Shown here: positions 16,669-26,566 of the stretch, in pieces
Layout of the letters: each line of letters begins with the position of its first letter
Numbering within the stretch: the first letter of the stretch is position 1
From: Flavobacterium sharifuzzamanii
GTDB lineage: Bacteria > Bacteroidota > Bacteroidia > Flavobacteriales > Flavobacteriaceae
Direction of reading: 5' to 3'
NCBI RefSeq assembly: GCF_003254585.1
Contig: NZ_QJGZ01000036.1
Span: 1-64,000, forward strand
Length of the DNA: 64,000 nucleotides
Position numbers and translations under genes: made by a program
The notes under the pieces: model-generated
What the model was told of the DNA's origin: nothing
Database searches by the model: none
What the model saw: only the letters and a program-made list of their open reading frames with translations

Positions 16669-16908
16669 TTATTTTTTGATGAGGCTAATTATAAATAATA
16701 AAACCCATGCACCACCTACGGCAATCAGAATTTGCCACAGAAGGCCTCCGCCACCAATGCCAAGTTTCCCAGCAATCCATCCTCCGATAAATCCGCCTAT
16801 GATTCCGACAACAATATTACCAATTAAGCCAAAACCAGCGCCTTTCCAGATCTGGCCAGCTAGCCACCCAGAAATGGCTCCTATAAGTAAGAAATATAAA
16901 AATTCCAT
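16669..16908 (-). CDS. GlsB/YeaQ/YmgE-family small membrane protein
   Basis: 79 residues, nearly all hydrophobic: three helices rich in glycine (GAISGWLAGQIWKGAGFGLIGN, then GGFIGGWIAGKLGIGGGG, then a C-terminal helix ending LIKK). This glycine-zipper architecture and the length are those of the transglycosylase-associated or stress-response GlsB/YeaQ family. Function is unresolved; members are induced under envelope or osmotic stress. It is last in a three-gene unit with aquaporin (42-bp gap) and a DoxX-like protein, a combination consistent with osmotic adaptation. Confidence 0.85.
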   Translation of the reverse strand: MEFLYFLLIGAISGWLAGQIWKGAGFGLIGNIVVGIIGGFIGGWIAGKLGIGGGGLLWQILIAVGGAWVLLFIISLIKK

Positions 16909-16950
16909 ATTTTATTTTTTTTTGATGATATATCGATTTTTTTTCAGCTA

Positions 16951-17658
16951 TTATGCCTCGTCATGATTTTGAAGCAGTGTTTTATAAAGAAAACCTGCCG
17001 CTAATGCACCGAGAATAGGAGCGACCCAAAACAGCCAAACCTGAGACAATGGTTCTCCGCCAACAAAAATAGCTTGAGACAATGATCTCGCTGGATTTAC
17101 AGAAGTATTTGTAATTGGAATGCTGATTAAGTGTATTAAAGTCAGAGCCAAACCGATTGCAATTCCAGCAAATCGGCCATTTGCAAATTTATCAGTTGCT
17201 CCTAAAATGACTAGTAAGAAGAATAAAGTAAGCACAAATTCTGCTATAAAAGCAGACTGTAATGAATAGCCATCAGGAGAAAAAGCTCCAAAACCATTAG
17301 ATGCAAAGGCGCCAGCTTTTGTATTATCTATTACAAAACCTGCTTTTCCAGAAGCTATCGTGTATAAAGTCCCTGCAGCAGCAGCAGCTCCAACACATTG
17401 TGCAATGATGTATGGAATAAGATCTTTGGCAGAAAATCTTCCGCCAGCCCATAAACCAAAAGAAACCGCTGGATTAAAATGACCGCCAGAAATATGGCCA
17501 ACAGCGTATGCCATTGTAAGCACTGTTAAACCAAAAGCCAAAGCGACACCCGCAAATCCAATTCCTAAATCTGGAATTCCAGCAGCAAAAATAGCGCTTC
17601 CGCACCCGCCAAAAACAAGCCAATAAGTCCCGAAAAACTCTGCAAATAATTTTTTCAT
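16951..17658 (-). CDS. aqpZ: Aquaporin Z-type water channel (MIP family)
   Basis: 235 residues, six membrane helices, with both NPA boxes: [12 protein letters not shown] in loop B and [10 protein letters not shown] in loop E. The N-terminus [25 protein letters not shown] is typical of AqpZ. The tight residues around the second box (NTSVNPARS) fit a water-selective aquaporin more than a glycerol facilitator, which usually has NPARD. Located in the inner membrane; passive water flow. Probably co-transcribed with the DoxX-like gene 25 bp upstream and the YeaQ-like gene downstream. Confidence 0.93.
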   Translation of the reverse strand: MKKLFAEFFGTYWLVFGGCGSAIFAAGIPDLGIGFAGVALAFGLTVLTMAYAVGHISGGHFNPAVSFGLWAGGRFSAKDLIPYIIAQCVGAAAAAGTLYTIASGKAGFVIDNTKAGAFASNGFGAFSPDGYSLQSAFIAEFVLTLFFLLVILGATDKFANGRFAGIAIGLALTLIHLISIPITNTSVNPARSLSQAIFVGGEPLSQVWLFWVAPILGALAAGFLYKTLLQNHDEA

Positions 17659-17683
17659 AATAAAATAATTTAATGGTTAATGT

Positions 17684-18040
17684 TTAGAATGTATATTGGT
17701 AAGCCCAATAAATTAAAACAAATTGTAAGGGCAAACGTACAAATAAAATCCATATTGGTAAACCAAAACCTGCTTTTTTATTTTGAAACATGTACAAATT
17801 GGCAGGGAAAATAGCAATTAATAAAAGCATAATTCCCCAGGCGGCAAAATGTGATGAAAAAGGCAGGAGTAAAAAGATGCCCAGAATAATCTCGGCGGCA
17901 CCACTTAAAATATTTATTAATTTGGGGTTTTTAAATGCGGGCGGAATGATTTTTATGTACATTCCCGGATTTCTAAAATGATTTAGCCCAGCAAGAATAT
18001 ATAAGGAAGCCATTAAATATAAATGCCAAGGTAAAATCAT
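17684..18040 (-). CDS. DoxX-like four-helix membrane protein
   Basis: 118 residues with four predicted membrane helices. The first helix contains the ASLYILAGLNHFRNPGMYIKIIPP pattern shared by the DoxX family and its short relatives, and the second SGAAEIILGIFLLLPF. The function of these short DoxX-like proteins is not settled; some act with redox enzymes or in oxidative stress. Probably the first gene of the operon with aqpZ and the YeaQ-like gene. The 87-bp region upstream shows no clear promoter. Confidence 0.75.
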   Translation of the reverse strand: MILPWHLYLMASLYILAGLNHFRNPGMYIKIIPPAFKNPKLINILSGAAEIILGIFLLLPFSSHFAAWGIMLLLIAIFPANLYMFQNKKAGFGLPIWILFVRLPLQFVLIYWAYQYTF

Positions 18041-18127
18041 GATATTTAGTTGTTTATCACGAAATTAATAAAAAATTAACAATTATTGCATTACAGATGT
18101 GTTTTTTTTAATAATGCATATTTAGCG

Positions 18128-19030
18128 TTAGCTTTTGGGTTTGAAATTTACATTCATAATAATTATAGCAAGGATAATCAATACAATGCCAACCCACTGA
18201 GAAAAGATTACTTTTTCATTTAATAAAACATAGGCCATCATTACAGAAACTGGCAGTTCAAGAGCAGAAACAATACTGCCTAAACCGATTCCAGTTAAAG
18301 GAAAACCAGCAGTCATTAAAAGTGGTGGAATGATTGTACCAAATAATGATAAAACTATTCCCCATTTTAAGAAGATTTCTAGGTTGAAAGAAGTTACTTG
18401 CGTTGCAAAAGCAAACGAAAAAACAATAATAGCACCACCTAAAAGCATATAAAGACTTCTTTGTGCAGATGAAATTTCAGTTGCAACACTGTTTGCAGTA
18501 AACATAGTAGTAGTAAAAGAAGCAGCAGCTAGCATTCCCCAAACTAATCCTCTCCAATCTAATTCAATATCATTATTGATTATATTGGTAGCCAAAACAG
18601 TCCCGAAAAGAACAATAAATACAGCAATTACTTTTTGTTTTGAAGGCAGTTTTTTTTCTAAAATCATTTCCAGTAAAACCCCCATCCAAACGGTTTGCAT
18701 CAATAAAACGATTCCGATAGAAACGGGAATATATTTTACAGCCAAATAGTAAAATAGGCTGGTCATTCCTAATGAAGTTCCTGCAAGCATTAAACTGAAA
18801 ATGTTTTTGCGAGATGCTCTTACAGCAGGTTTATTTTTGTTTTTAATTCGCTGAAAAAGATTGATCAGAAGAATTCCTAGAATTCCATAAATAAATTGTG
18901 AGGTTGTGACTTCTGCAGTTGTGTATCCTTCAGAATAAGCCATTTTTACAAAAGTAGCCAACATTCCATAAGTGGTTGCTCCCAAAGCAACAAGAAAAAC
19001 ACCTTTTAATACATTATTTTGCGACGTCAT
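18128..19030 (-). CDS. DMT-superfamily (EamA) transporter
   Basis: 300 residues in two homologous halves of five helices each, the drug/metabolite transporter plan. EamA features include GATTYGMLATFVKMAY in helix 1 and LGTVLATN in the first half. The second half contains LWGMLAAASFTTTMFTANSV-like and the conserved PLTGIGLGSIVSALELPVSV-type segment near the C-terminus. Such proteins export amino acids, bases or drugs; the substrate cannot be predicted. A TACCTTTG -7 element lies 31 bp upstream. Monocistronic. Confidence 0.83.
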   Translation of the reverse strand: MTSQNNVLKGVFLVALGATTYGMLATFVKMAYSEGYTTAEVTTSQFIYGILGILLINLFQRIKNKNKPAVRASRKNIFSLMLAGTSLGMTSLFYYLAVKYIPVSIGIVLLMQTVWMGVLLEMILEKKLPSKQKVIAVFIVLFGTVLATNIINNDIELDWRGLVWGMLAAASFTTTMFTANSVATEISSAQRSLYMLLGGAIIVFSFAFATQVTSFNLEIFLKWGIVLSLFGTIIPPLLMTAGFPLTGIGLGSIVSALELPVSVMMAYVLLNEKVIFSQWVGIVLIILAIIIMNVNFKPKS

Positions 19031-19060
19031 AAATTATCTGTTTTAAAAAAATTAAGCCGG

Positions 19061-19068
19061 CAAAGGTA
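19061..19068 (-). promoter_or_regulatory. Bacteroidota -7 element (TACCTTTG) of the DMT transporter gene
   Basis: A perfect TAnnTTTG match on the minus strand 30 bp before the ATG at 19030. No clear TTG box upstream. Confidence 0.45.
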
Positions 19069-19179
19069 AGCTATTTTGTTTAGGATTCTATTGTACTATG
19101 TTGAAAATAGTGATTTAATTATAATAGAATTGATTTTTAAAGGCTTAAATTAGGAATTCTTTAAAAAAAGGAAGTGTTG

Positions 19180-19214
19180 AAAAATAGAAAAGCCATCAAA
19201 AAAATCTGATGGCT
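19180..19214 (-). terminator. Intrinsic terminator of the DHH-gldI-PPIase operon
   Basis: AGCCATCA (19191-19198) pairs with TGATGGCT (19207-19214). On the minus strand a T-rich stretch follows. It lies 37 bp beyond the last gene of the operon. Confidence 0.82.
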
Positions 19215-19251
19215 TTTTATGCTTATAAAGAATAAATATTCTCTTCTCTAA

Positions 19252-20379
19252 TTACTTAGGTTGATTTTGATAAGTTTCAATTTCGAAAATTAAAGTTGCG
19301 TTTGGAGGTATTACGCCACCAGCACCTTTTTCACCATAAGCTAAATTTGAAGGAAGGAAGAAAATTGCTTTTTCTCCGTCTGTCATCATATCGAGAGCTT
19401 CAAGAAAACCAGGAATCATTCCTTCTTTTTTACCAACTGTGAAAGGGAAAGCTTTGTAACCGCCTTGAGCATCTCTGTTTGCATCATATTTTCCGTATGC
19501 TTTTTCTACCTTAGCCATGCTGCTGTCAAATAAGCTTCCGTCTTCAAAGTAACCTGCATAGTGGAAATAGATTGTAGAGCCTTCAGCACTTTTAACGCCA
19601 GTACCTTTTTGAGTAACTACATATTTTAATCCAGATGCAGTTGCAGTAGCTTTTGCTTTCATGTCTTTAAAATAAGCCGCTTTTGTAGCCACTATCTTTT
19701 TAGCTTCTTCTTTTTGCAATTCCCCTTTTTTCATTTCATCGCTAAAAATTTTTACTGCATCAAATTTCTTGGCAGCTGCTCCTTTGCGTGTAATGGTAAT
19801 TTTATTCATGATATCATCCTGAACAATTTTATTTACATTGTCCATTCCAGAAACGACATGACCGAAAATTGTATGTTTTCCGTTTAACCAAGGTGTTTCT
19901 TTGTGCGTAATGAAAAATTGGCTTCCATTTGTTGCAGGACCAGAATTTGCCATAGCTAAAACTCCTCCTTTTTCAAATTTTAGTTCTCCAACAAATTCAT
20001 CTTTAAAAGAATATCCAGGATCTCCAGCTCCAGTTCCTTGAGGATCTCCTCCTTGAATCATAAAATCATTAATAACTCTATGGAATTTTAAGCCATCATA
20101 AAATGGTTTGCCTTTTAAACGCTCTACTTTTACATAAGGATTTTTACCTTCTGCCAAAGTGATAAAATTAGCAACTGTTACAGGTGCTTTTACATATTCT
20201 AAAGAAACCACGATATCTCCTTTTGTAGTAGAGATTGTAGCAAAAATCCCTTCAGCTGGGTTCGCTGTAGCCGCCACTTTGCTTGCAGGTTTTGCCGCTG
20301 GTTTAGCAGCAGGCTTTTTCGTTTGAGCCTGAATATTTACGATTGCTAGGCAAAATAAAAACAGAAATTTAAATTTCAT
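19252..20379 (-). CDS. Exported peptidyl-prolyl isomerase, cyclophilin-FKBP fusion (copy 1)
   Basis: 375 residues. A signal peptide ([19 protein letters not shown]) is followed by a Lys/Pro/Ala-rich linker. Then comes a cyclophilin-type domain (about 45-205: [44 protein letters not shown]). After a helical linker rich in lysine, an FKBP-type domain covers about 255-372 ([45 protein letters not shown]). Both isomerase families are thus in one periplasmic chain. It lacks a lipobox, unlike its paralogue upstream. Last gene of a four-gene unit with a 30-bp gap to copy 2. Probable role: folding of exported or outer-membrane proteins. Confidence 0.92.
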   Translation of the reverse strand: MKFKFLFLFCLAIVNIQAQTKKPAAKPAAKPASKVAATANPAEGIFATISTTKGDIVVSLEYVKAPVTVANFITLAEGKNPYVKVERLKGKPFYDGLKFHRVINDFMIQGGDPQGTGAGDPGYSFKDEFVGELKFEKGGVLAMANSGPATNGSQFFITHKETPWLNGKHTIFGHVVSGMDNVNKIVQDDIMNKITITRKGAAAKKFDAVKIFSDEMKKGELQKEEAKKIVATKAAYFKDMKAKATATASGLKYVVTQKGTGVKSAEGSTIYFHYAGYFEDGSLFDSSMAKVEKAYGKYDANRDAQGGYKAFPFTVGKKEGMIPGFLEALDMMTDGEKAIFFLPSNLAYGEKGAGGVIPPNATLIFEIETYQNQPK

Positions 20380-20409
20380 TGCTTTTTAATTTTTAAGTCT
20401 ATAATTCGA

Positions 20410-21486
20410 TTACTGTTTATCTGAAATCTGGATTTCGAAAATAATATTAGCGTTTGGCGGAATTACACCTCCAGCACCAGTTGCTCCATAAGCTAAGTGA
20501 GATGGAATAAAAAGAACTGCTTTGTCTCCGTAAGATAATTGCTCAACTCCTTCAATAAAACCAGGAATTAAACCGTCTTTTTTACCAGCTTGAAATTGAA
20601 TTGGTTGGTAGCCGCCTTGTGCTGCTCTTGCAGGATCATATTTGCCGAATTGTTTTGCAACTTCTTCGATACTAGCGTCAAATAAAGTTCCGTCTTCAAG
20701 GAAACCCGCGTAGTGAATGTAAATTGGATTTCCTGCAACAGGTTTTTTACCGCTTCCTTTTTCTGTAATAACATATTCTAAACCGCTAGTAGTTTTAGTT
20801 GCTTTTGCTTTTAAAGTAGCATAAAATTCCACTTTTTCTTTTTGAACGCCAGCGTATTTGCTTTGTTCTTTTGCAATGTCAGCAAAATAATCATGGAATA
20901 CTTTTACAGCATCAAATTTCTTAGCAGCTTCACCATTTCTGATAATTGTTATAGAAACGATATTGTCGCCTTGTATCACTTTGTTTACTACTTCCTGATT
21001 TTTTGCGTCTACAACATGACCAAAAATAGTATGTTTACCATCTAACCAAGGAGTTTCAACATGCGTAATGAAAAATTGGCTGCTGTTTGTGCCCGGACCA
21101 TTATTAGCCATTGCCAGAACACCTGCTTTGTCAAATTTTAAATCTGAAAATTCATCTTTAAATTTATAACCAGTATCTCCAGAACCTGTTCCTAATGGGT
21201 CACCGCTCTGAATCATGAAATTTTCAATAACTCTATGGAATTTTAAACCATCAAAGAAAGGTTTGTTTTTAAGATTTTCGTGCGTTACAAACTCGTTTTT
21301 ACCTTCAGCTAAAGTCACAAAGTTAGCCACAGTTATAGGTGCTTTTTTGTAATTAAGTTCTACAATAATGTGACCTTTGTTTGTCTCGATATCGGCATAT
21401 AAACCATCTGGCAGATTACTGTGATCGTCCTTACAAGAATAAAATGAGCTTACAGCTATTAGTAATAATAAAATACTCTTTTTCAT
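20410..21486 (-). CDS. Lipoprotein peptidyl-prolyl isomerase, cyclophilin-FKBP fusion (copy 2)
   Basis: 358 residues with the same two-domain plan as the neighbouring gene: cyclophilin ([34 protein letters not shown]) then FKBP ([42 protein letters not shown]). The N-terminus differs: MKKSILLLLIAVSSFYSC is a lipoprotein signal with Cys18, so this copy is membrane-anchored. The two copies are clearly tandem paralogues from local duplication, one anchored and one soluble. It lies 15 bp downstream of gldI and is probably co-transcribed with it. Confidence 0.92.
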   Translation of the reverse strand: MKKSILLLLIAVSSFYSCKDDHSNLPDGLYADIETNKGHIIVELNYKKAPITVANFVTLAEGKNEFVTHENLKNKPFFDGLKFHRVIENFMIQSGDPLGTGSGDTGYKFKDEFSDLKFDKAGVLAMANNGPGTNSSQFFITHVETPWLDGKHTIFGHVVDAKNQEVVNKVIQGDNIVSITIIRNGEAAKKFDAVKVFHDYFADIAKEQSKYAGVQKEKVEFYATLKAKATKTTSGLEYVITEKGSGKKPVAGNPIYIHYAGFLEDGTLFDASIEEVAKQFGKYDPARAAQGGYQPIQFQAGKKDGLIPGFIEGVEQLSYGDKAVLFIPSHLAYGATGAGGVIPPNANIIFEIQISDKQ

Positions 21487-21501
21487 TTTAAGATATTGTT
21501 T

Positions 21502-22158
<657 letters not shown>

Positions 22159-22166
22159 GATTTGGG

Positions 22167-23171
22167 TTATAATTTTAGTTTTTTGACTAAATCTTCAAAT
22201 TTATTTACTGTTTCTTCCATAGAAGCTTCAGATCTTCCGCCTGCTGCATTGACGTGTCCACCTCCGTTAAAATGGTCTCTTGCAAACTGGTTGACATCAA
22301 ATCCTCCTTGAGAACGAAAAGAAATCTTAATTATTTTTTCATCTTTGTTTTCAATGAATATTGCTGTAAAAACAATTCCGCGAATGCTTAATCCGTAATT
22401 TACAATTCCTTCAGTATCACCTTTTACATAATTAAACGAATCAAGTTCTTCTTGTGTAAGAGTCATGTAAGACGTTTTGTGTTCTTCAAAAATTTTCATG
22501 TTTTGAAGTGCACGGCCTAGTAACTGCAAACGGCTAAAAGAACTATTATCGTATAGTAAAACTGGAATTTGAGTGTTTTCAACTCCTAAATCAATCAATT
22601 CTGCAATAATTCTATGGGTATTTCCAGTTGTTCCTGGAAAACGGAAAGAACCAGAATCGGTCAGAATTCCAGTATAAATGCAAGTTGCAATGGTTTTATC
22701 AATATCTTCTTTTTTGTTTAAAAAGGTAATAAAATTGTAAACCATCTCGCAAGTAGATCCATAAGAAGTATCTGAGTAAGTATATGCGGCGTAATCATGA
22801 GGTTTTTCATGATGATCAATCATAATGAATGGAGCCGCAAGTTTTGCAAGAGTATGCTCCATTTCGCCAGTGCGATGGAAAGCATTAAAATCAAGTGTAA
22901 AAATAAGCTCGGCTTCTTCTAATATTTTAACGCAGTTTGGAGTATCTTTTTCATAGATTTTTACTGTTTCTGAGCCTGGAAGCCAAGCTAAAAAATCAGG
23001 AAAATCATTTGGAGAAATAACAGTTGGCTGATGATTATTTTTGAGTGAAAAATGGTACAAAGCTAGAGTAGAACCCATGGCATCACCATCTGGTCCTCTG
23101 TGTGGAATAATTGCGATTTTCTTTGGCGTAGCAAGCAGTAATTGAATCGCTTGAATATCTTGTATTTTCAT
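22167..23171 (-). CDS. DHH-family phosphoesterase, NrnA-like (oligoribonuclease / pAp phosphatase)
   Basis: 334 residues, cytoplasmic. The DHH domain carries HRGPDGDAMGS near residue 24, TLDFNAFHRTG, the name-giving DHHEKPHDY around residue 117 and GTTGNTHR. The C-terminal DHHA1 domain has FRSQGGFDVNQFARDHFNGGGHVNAAGG. NrnA-type enzymes degrade short RNAs and dephosphorylate pAp. It heads the operon with gldI and two PPIases, an association I recall for flavobacterial gldI loci but with no obvious biochemical link. No clear consensus promoter is visible in the 236-bp upstream gap, which holds a dispersed repeat. Confidence 0.88.
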   Translation of the reverse strand: MKIQDIQAIQLLLATPKKIAIIPHRGPDGDAMGSTLALYHFSLKNNHQPTVISPNDFPDFLAWLPGSETVKIYEKDTPNCVKILEEAELIFTLDFNAFHRTGEMEHTLAKLAAPFIMIDHHEKPHDYAAYTYSDTSYGSTCEMVYNFITFLNKKEDIDKTIATCIYTGILTDSGSFRFPGTTGNTHRIIAELIDLGVENTQIPVLLYDNSSFSRLQLLGRALQNMKIFEEHKTSYMTLTQEELDSFNYVKGDTEGIVNYGLSIRGIVFTAIFIENKDEKIIKISFRSQGGFDVNQFARDHFNGGGHVNAAGGRSEASMEETVNKFEDLVKKLKL

Positions 23172-23293
23172 AGTTTGCGAATTTACATTTTTTTAATGTA
23201 ATGCTGAAAATAATTTTAGTATTCAAGAGGTAGTGGTCAGTTTTTTTAGTGGTCTGAATTGGCTTTGTTTTTAAATTTAAATTTTTGAGTGAA

Positions 23294-23352
23294 ATTACAA
23301 CACGGATGACACGGATTCGCTATCGCGAAAACACTGATTGGCGCGGATTTTT
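23294..23352. repeat. ACACGGATGACACGGATT-type intergenic repeat
   Basis: CACGGAT occurs twice, then a TTCGC-TATC-GCGAA palindrome and a further degenerate GCGCGGATTT unit. A known style of Flavobacterium intergenic element. The adjacent 23384-23423 stretch repeats GGAATTT three times, like 9413-9445. Confidence 0.6.
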
Positions 23353-23407
23353 TTATTTAAGTTCTACAGGAACGACCTATATAGATTGGAATTTGAGATT
23401 TGGAATT

Positions 23408-24652
23408 TTAAAAATAGGAATTTAACCTCTGGTACAATTTATATTTTGCACCTTTTACAATCTGAGATTTGTAGATTCCGATAGAACCAGAAGAAAAATA
23501 AGCAATTGTGCAGGCGATTGCGATAAAAACTCCAGGAGCGATTCCGAACAATTCCATTCCCATGACCGTACAGGCAATAGGAGTGTGGGTTGCGCCAGAA
23601 AAGACAGCAACAAATCCGATTCCTGCTAAAAGAGCAATTGGCATCGGAATTACAGTTGATAAGGCACTTCCTAAAGTAGCTCCAACAAAAAATAAAGGTG
23701 TTACTTCTCCGCCTTTAAAACCTGCTCCAAGTGTAAATCCTGTAAATAAGATTTTAAGAAGAAAATCGTACCACTGATTTGGGTTCGAAAAGGAATCAAC
23801 TATAACAGGAACACCCAAACCTGAAAATTTGGTAAATCCTAAACCAGCAATGGCAATAGCCAAAACGACTCCACCAATTACAGGACGAAGCGGGGGATAT
23901 TTAATATTTTTTGAAAAAAGTGAACCCCAGAAATGAGTACTTCTTGAAAATAGCAAAGCAGCAAATCCAGATAAAATTCCAACAATTAGAGTAAAAATAA
24001 TATTGTTTAAACTAAGCTCTGGAACAATTGGAATATTGTAATGTGTATGTTTAATTTGCCAGAATTCTACAGAAAAATACGCTGCATAAGCAACTAAAAA
24101 AGAAAGCAGAATACTTTTAAAATTAATTTTACTGAAATATAAAACTTCCAAAGCAAAAATAGCTCCCGCAAGAGGAGTTCCAAAAACAGAAGCAAATCCG
24201 GCACTGATTCCGAGAATGATTAAAATCTTGCGTTCAGAATTGTCAAGTTTGAAGAATTTTGTAAACTGATCGGCAATTGCACCTCCCATTTGTACCGCAG
24301 TTCCTTCTCGTCCTGCAGATCCTCCAAATAAATGAGTCAAAAGCGTTCCTAAAAGTACTAAAGGGGCCATTTTAAACGGAATCACTTTTTTAGGATTTTC
24401 GTATTCTTCAAGTAAAAGATTATTTCCTTTTGCAACCGATTCTCCCCAATAATAGTAACTCAACCCTACCAGAAATCCGCCGAAAGGTAAAAGCCAAATA
24501 ATCCAGTCATGCTGAATTCTAAATTGCGTAACCCATTCTAAAGAAACTAAAAAGAAAGCAGATGCAGAACCTGAAAATATACCTATTAATGCACAGATAA
24601 GAATCCATTTTGGAAGAGAAAGCAGGAATTGTTTTGGATTTAAGGAAGTCAT
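23408..24652 (-). CDS. CLC-family ion antiporter, probably fluoride-type (CLC-F)
   Basis: 414 residues, about ten or more membrane helices and no C-terminal CBS domains. The key filter motifs differ from chloride CLCs. Instead of GSGIP there is GNNL (76-79); the gating motif is GREGT (114-118) rather than GREGP; and GGEVTP (314-319) replaces the usual GxFxP. Tyr394 lies at the position of the C-terminal pore tyrosine. These changes are those I associate with the CLC-F class of F-/H+ antiporters, and the spacing of all four sites matches that class. It would export fluoride from the cytoplasm. No fluoride riboswitch is visible upstream, only dispersed repeats. A plain chloride function is possible but less likely. 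Confidence 0.82.
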   Translation of the reverse strand: MTSLNPKQFLLSLPKWILICALIGIFSGSASAFFLVSLEWVTQFRIQHDWIIWLLPFGGFLVGLSYYYWGESVAKGNNLLLEEYENPKKVIPFKMAPLVLLGTLLTHLFGGSAGREGTAVQMGGAIADQFTKFFKLDNSERKILIILGISAGFASVFGTPLAGAIFALEVLYFSKINFKSILLSFLVAYAAYFSVEFWQIKHTHYNIPIVPELSLNNIIFTLIVGILSGFAALLFSRSTHFWGSLFSKNIKYPPLRPVIGGVVLAIAIAGLGFTKFSGLGVPVIVDSFSNPNQWYDFLLKILFTGFTLGAGFKGGEVTPLFFVGATLGSALSTVIPMPIALLAGIGFVAVFSGATHTPIACTVMGMELFGIAPGVFIAIACTIAYFSSGSIGIYKSQIVKGAKYKLYQRLNSYF

Positions 24653-24668
24653 TAATGAATTCTAAAAG

Positions 24669-24796
24669 TTTGCCACGAATTTCGCCAATTTTCACGAATT
24701 AAAAGGAAAAAAATATTTTAAATCCATTATCCCGATAGCTATCGGGAGTGGCATAAGAAAAATAATTAGTGGAATTAGCGAAATTTGTGGCGAAAA
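24669..24796. repeat. Composite intergenic repeat (GCCACGAATT units around CCCGATAGCTATCGGGA)
   Basis: GCCACGAATTTCGCCAATT at 24671, an 18-bp palindromic core around CCCGATAGCTATCGGG near 24730, then an inverted relative (AATTAGTGGAATTAGCG, AATTTGTGGCG) to 24796. The outer words also occur at 12664. It fills the gap upstream of the CLC gene, so the CLC promoter must overlap it or lie within it. Confidence 0.65.
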
Positions 24797-24802
24797 AAAA
24801 TA

Positions 24803-25183
24803 TTATACAACAGCAGTAAATTCGATTTCTACCAAATATTCTGGAGCAACCAATTTACTGATTCCGTAAAATCCTGTAGTTGGTTTTACATCTTTAAAGA
24901 AAGTCGAGTGTGCTCTTGCCACTTCTTCGAAAGTAGAAACGTCTGTTGTGAAAATTCTTGTTCTAATAACATCTTTCATTCCCACATTTAAATCTTCTAA
25001 AACTTTTTCAACTCGTTCCAAAATATTATACGTTTGAGCATAAGCGTCATCAGCTTTTACTTTATCGCCGTCAACAATGGCTACAGTTCCAGAAACTTCA
25101 ATAATATTGCCAATTCTTACGGCACGGCAATATCCCATTTTGTCTTCCCACGGAGATCCAGTCAAGATGTTTTCTCTTTTCAT
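24803..25183 (-). CDS. RidA/YjgF-family protein lacking the catalytic arginine
   Basis: 126 residues from the ATG at 25183; the open frame continues upstream to 25228, but that 15-residue extension is basic and not family-like. The Rid fold is clear (IGNIIEVSGTVAIVDGD, ILERVEKVLEDLNVGMKDVIRTRIFTTDV, EYLVEIEFTAVV). True RidA imine deaminases have an arginine in the P-(A)-R-(S/T) motif near the C-terminus. Here that motif is KPTTGFYG, so the arginine is replaced by threonine. It therefore probably belongs to a Rid subgroup without 2-aminoacrylate deaminase activity. Subunit interfaces should still form a trimer. Confidence 0.82.
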   Translation of the reverse strand: MKRENILTGSPWEDKMGYCRAVRIGNIIEVSGTVAIVDGDKVKADDAYAQTYNILERVEKVLEDLNVGMKDVIRTRIFTTDVSTFEEVARAHSTFFKDVKPTTGFYGISKLVAPEYLVEIEFTAVV

Positions 25184-25283
25184 TTTTTTATAATTTTTGC
25201 GAATTTGTCTGTATGGTTTTAAAAGCAAATTCAGGTTAATTAAAGATGCTGCAATTTAAGAATTATGGTTTTGACAGCGATTA

Positions 25284-25321
25284 AAAAAAGCTTGAAATCA
25301 ATTCAGAAATCAAGCTTTTTT
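25284..25321 (-). terminator. Intrinsic terminator of the cbpA-cbpM operon
   Basis: AAAAAAGCTTGA (25284-25295) and TCAAGCTTTTTT (25310-25321) are perfect inverses, giving U-tracts on both strands. It lies 13 bp after the cbpM stop. Confidence 0.85.
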
Positions 25322-25334
25322 GTGATATTAATAG

Positions 25335-25640
25335 TTATTCGGCTTCTTTTTCTTCGTACAGTCGAAGCTTGTTTTGTACCGTATTTAAATTTTGCTGTAA
25401 GGTTTCAATCTTATTCAATAAATGTGCAATAGCATCAATTCCTTCCAGATTTATTTTGAGGTCATAATGCATTCTGATCATTTTTTCAACCGTTGGAAGC
25501 TGTTCTGGTTCTAAATACTCGTCATTTTCTTCCGTTATGATATGGATAAGTCCATAGTTATTAAGTTCGGTTATGAAAGTGTTTTCAATTTCGTGATAAA
25601 TACAAAACTGTTTGATCTGGATTAAATTTTTATTTTTCAT
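25335..25640 (-). CDS. cbpM: Chaperone modulator CbpM-like (MerR-type fold)
   Basis: 101 residues. The first part ([27 protein letters not shown]) is a MerR-like helical recognition segment, and the C-terminal third is a coiled coil ([25 protein letters not shown]). It overlaps the end of the CbpA gene by four bases, the classic cbpA-cbpM arrangement. In E. coli CbpM binds the J domain of CbpA and inhibits its co-chaperone and DNA-binding activities. The identity rests mainly on size, fold pattern and context. Confidence 0.85.
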   Translation of the reverse strand: MKNKNLIQIKQFCIYHEIENTFITELNNYGLIHIITEENDEYLEPEQLPTVEKMIRMHYDLKINLEGIDAIAHLLNKIETLQQNLNTVQNKLRLYEEKEAE

Positions 25641-26566
25641 GACTTTCTTAGTTTTGCTAATTCTTCAAATAACTCTTTTTCTTTGTCCGACAGTTTTGTT
25701 GGAAGTTTTATGGTGTACGTAATGTATAAATCGCCAAACTGATTTTCTTTTTTATATACGGGAAAGCCTTTTCCTTTCAGTTTTACTTTTGTTCCTGGCT
25801 GAGTTTCTGCAGGCACTTTGATTTTTACTTTTCCGTCAAAAGTATTGATGTAAGTTTCTCCACCTAAAATTGCAGTGTACAAATCAATTGGAGCATCAGC
25901 ATATAAATTATTGCCTTCGCGTTTAAAATCTGAATTATTAGAAATTATAAATGTGATATACAAATCTCCGTTTGGTCCGCCGTTTACTCCAGGTCCTCCA
26001 TGATTCGGAATTTTAATAATCTGCCCGTTTTCTACACCAGCAGGAATCGTAATTCGGATATTTTTTCCGTTAACAGTTAAATTTTGTTTATGTGTTGTAT
26101 AAGCAGCTTTAAGGTCTAATTCCAGTTCGGCATTAAAATCCTGTCCTCTATATTTAGCCTGCGATCTGTTTCTGCCTCCGCTTTGGCTATACATCGAATT
26201 GAAAAAATCTGAAAAATCACTGCCTGAAAAATCTCCTCCTCCTCCAAAACCAGAGAAATCGCCTTCAGAATATTGATACCCGCCTTGCTGTCTGCTTTGC
26301 TGCTGATTTGGATCGTAACCTGCTTTTTCAAATTCGTCAGCGTGTTTCCAGTCTTTTCCGTATTTATCGTATTTCTTTCGATTTTCTGGATTGCTTAAAA
26401 CTTCGTTGGCTTCATTTATTTCCTTGAATTTTTTTTCGGCTTCTTTATCATTCGGATTCAAATCGGGATGATATTTTCTTGCCAGTTTTCGATATGCTTT
26501 TTTGATGTCTGCTTCTGTAGCAGATTTGGTAACATCTAATACTTTGTAATAATCGATATAATCCAT
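25637..26566 (-). CDS. cbpA: Curved-DNA-binding J-domain co-chaperone CbpA
   Basis: 309 residues. A J domain occupies about residues 1-70 with the HPD motif ([10 protein letters not shown]). A Gly/Gln/Ser-rich linker follows (about 85-145), then two DnaJ-type C-terminal beta domains ([22 protein letters not shown] and [21 protein letters not shown]). There is no cysteine-rich zinc domain, which separates CbpA from DnaJ. It stimulates DnaK and may bind DNA. First gene of a two-gene unit with cbpM; the 294-bp upstream gap shows no exact consensus promoter on this strand. Confidence 0.92.
   Translation of the reverse strand: MDYIDYYKVLDVTKSATEADIKKAYRKLARKYHPDLNPNDKEAEKKFKEINEANEVLSNPENRKKYDKYGKDWKHADEFEKAGYDPNQQQSRQQGGYQYSEGDFSGFGGGGDFSGSDFSDFFNSMYSQSGGRNRSQAKYRGQDFNAELELDLKAAYTTHKQNLTVNGKNIRITIPAGVENGQIIKIPNHGGPGVNGGPNGDLYITFIISNNSDFKREGNNLYADAPIDLYTAILGGETYINTFDGKVKIKVPAETQPGTKVKLKGKGFPVYKKENQFGDLYITYTIKLPTKLSDKEKELFEELAKLRKS

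Noticed and set aside
23294..24802. Fluoride riboswitch upstream of the CLC-F-like gene
   Set aside because: The upstream sequence 24653-24802 consists of dispersed repeats; I could not find the conserved GG-GATGG-type core or pseudoknot pairing.
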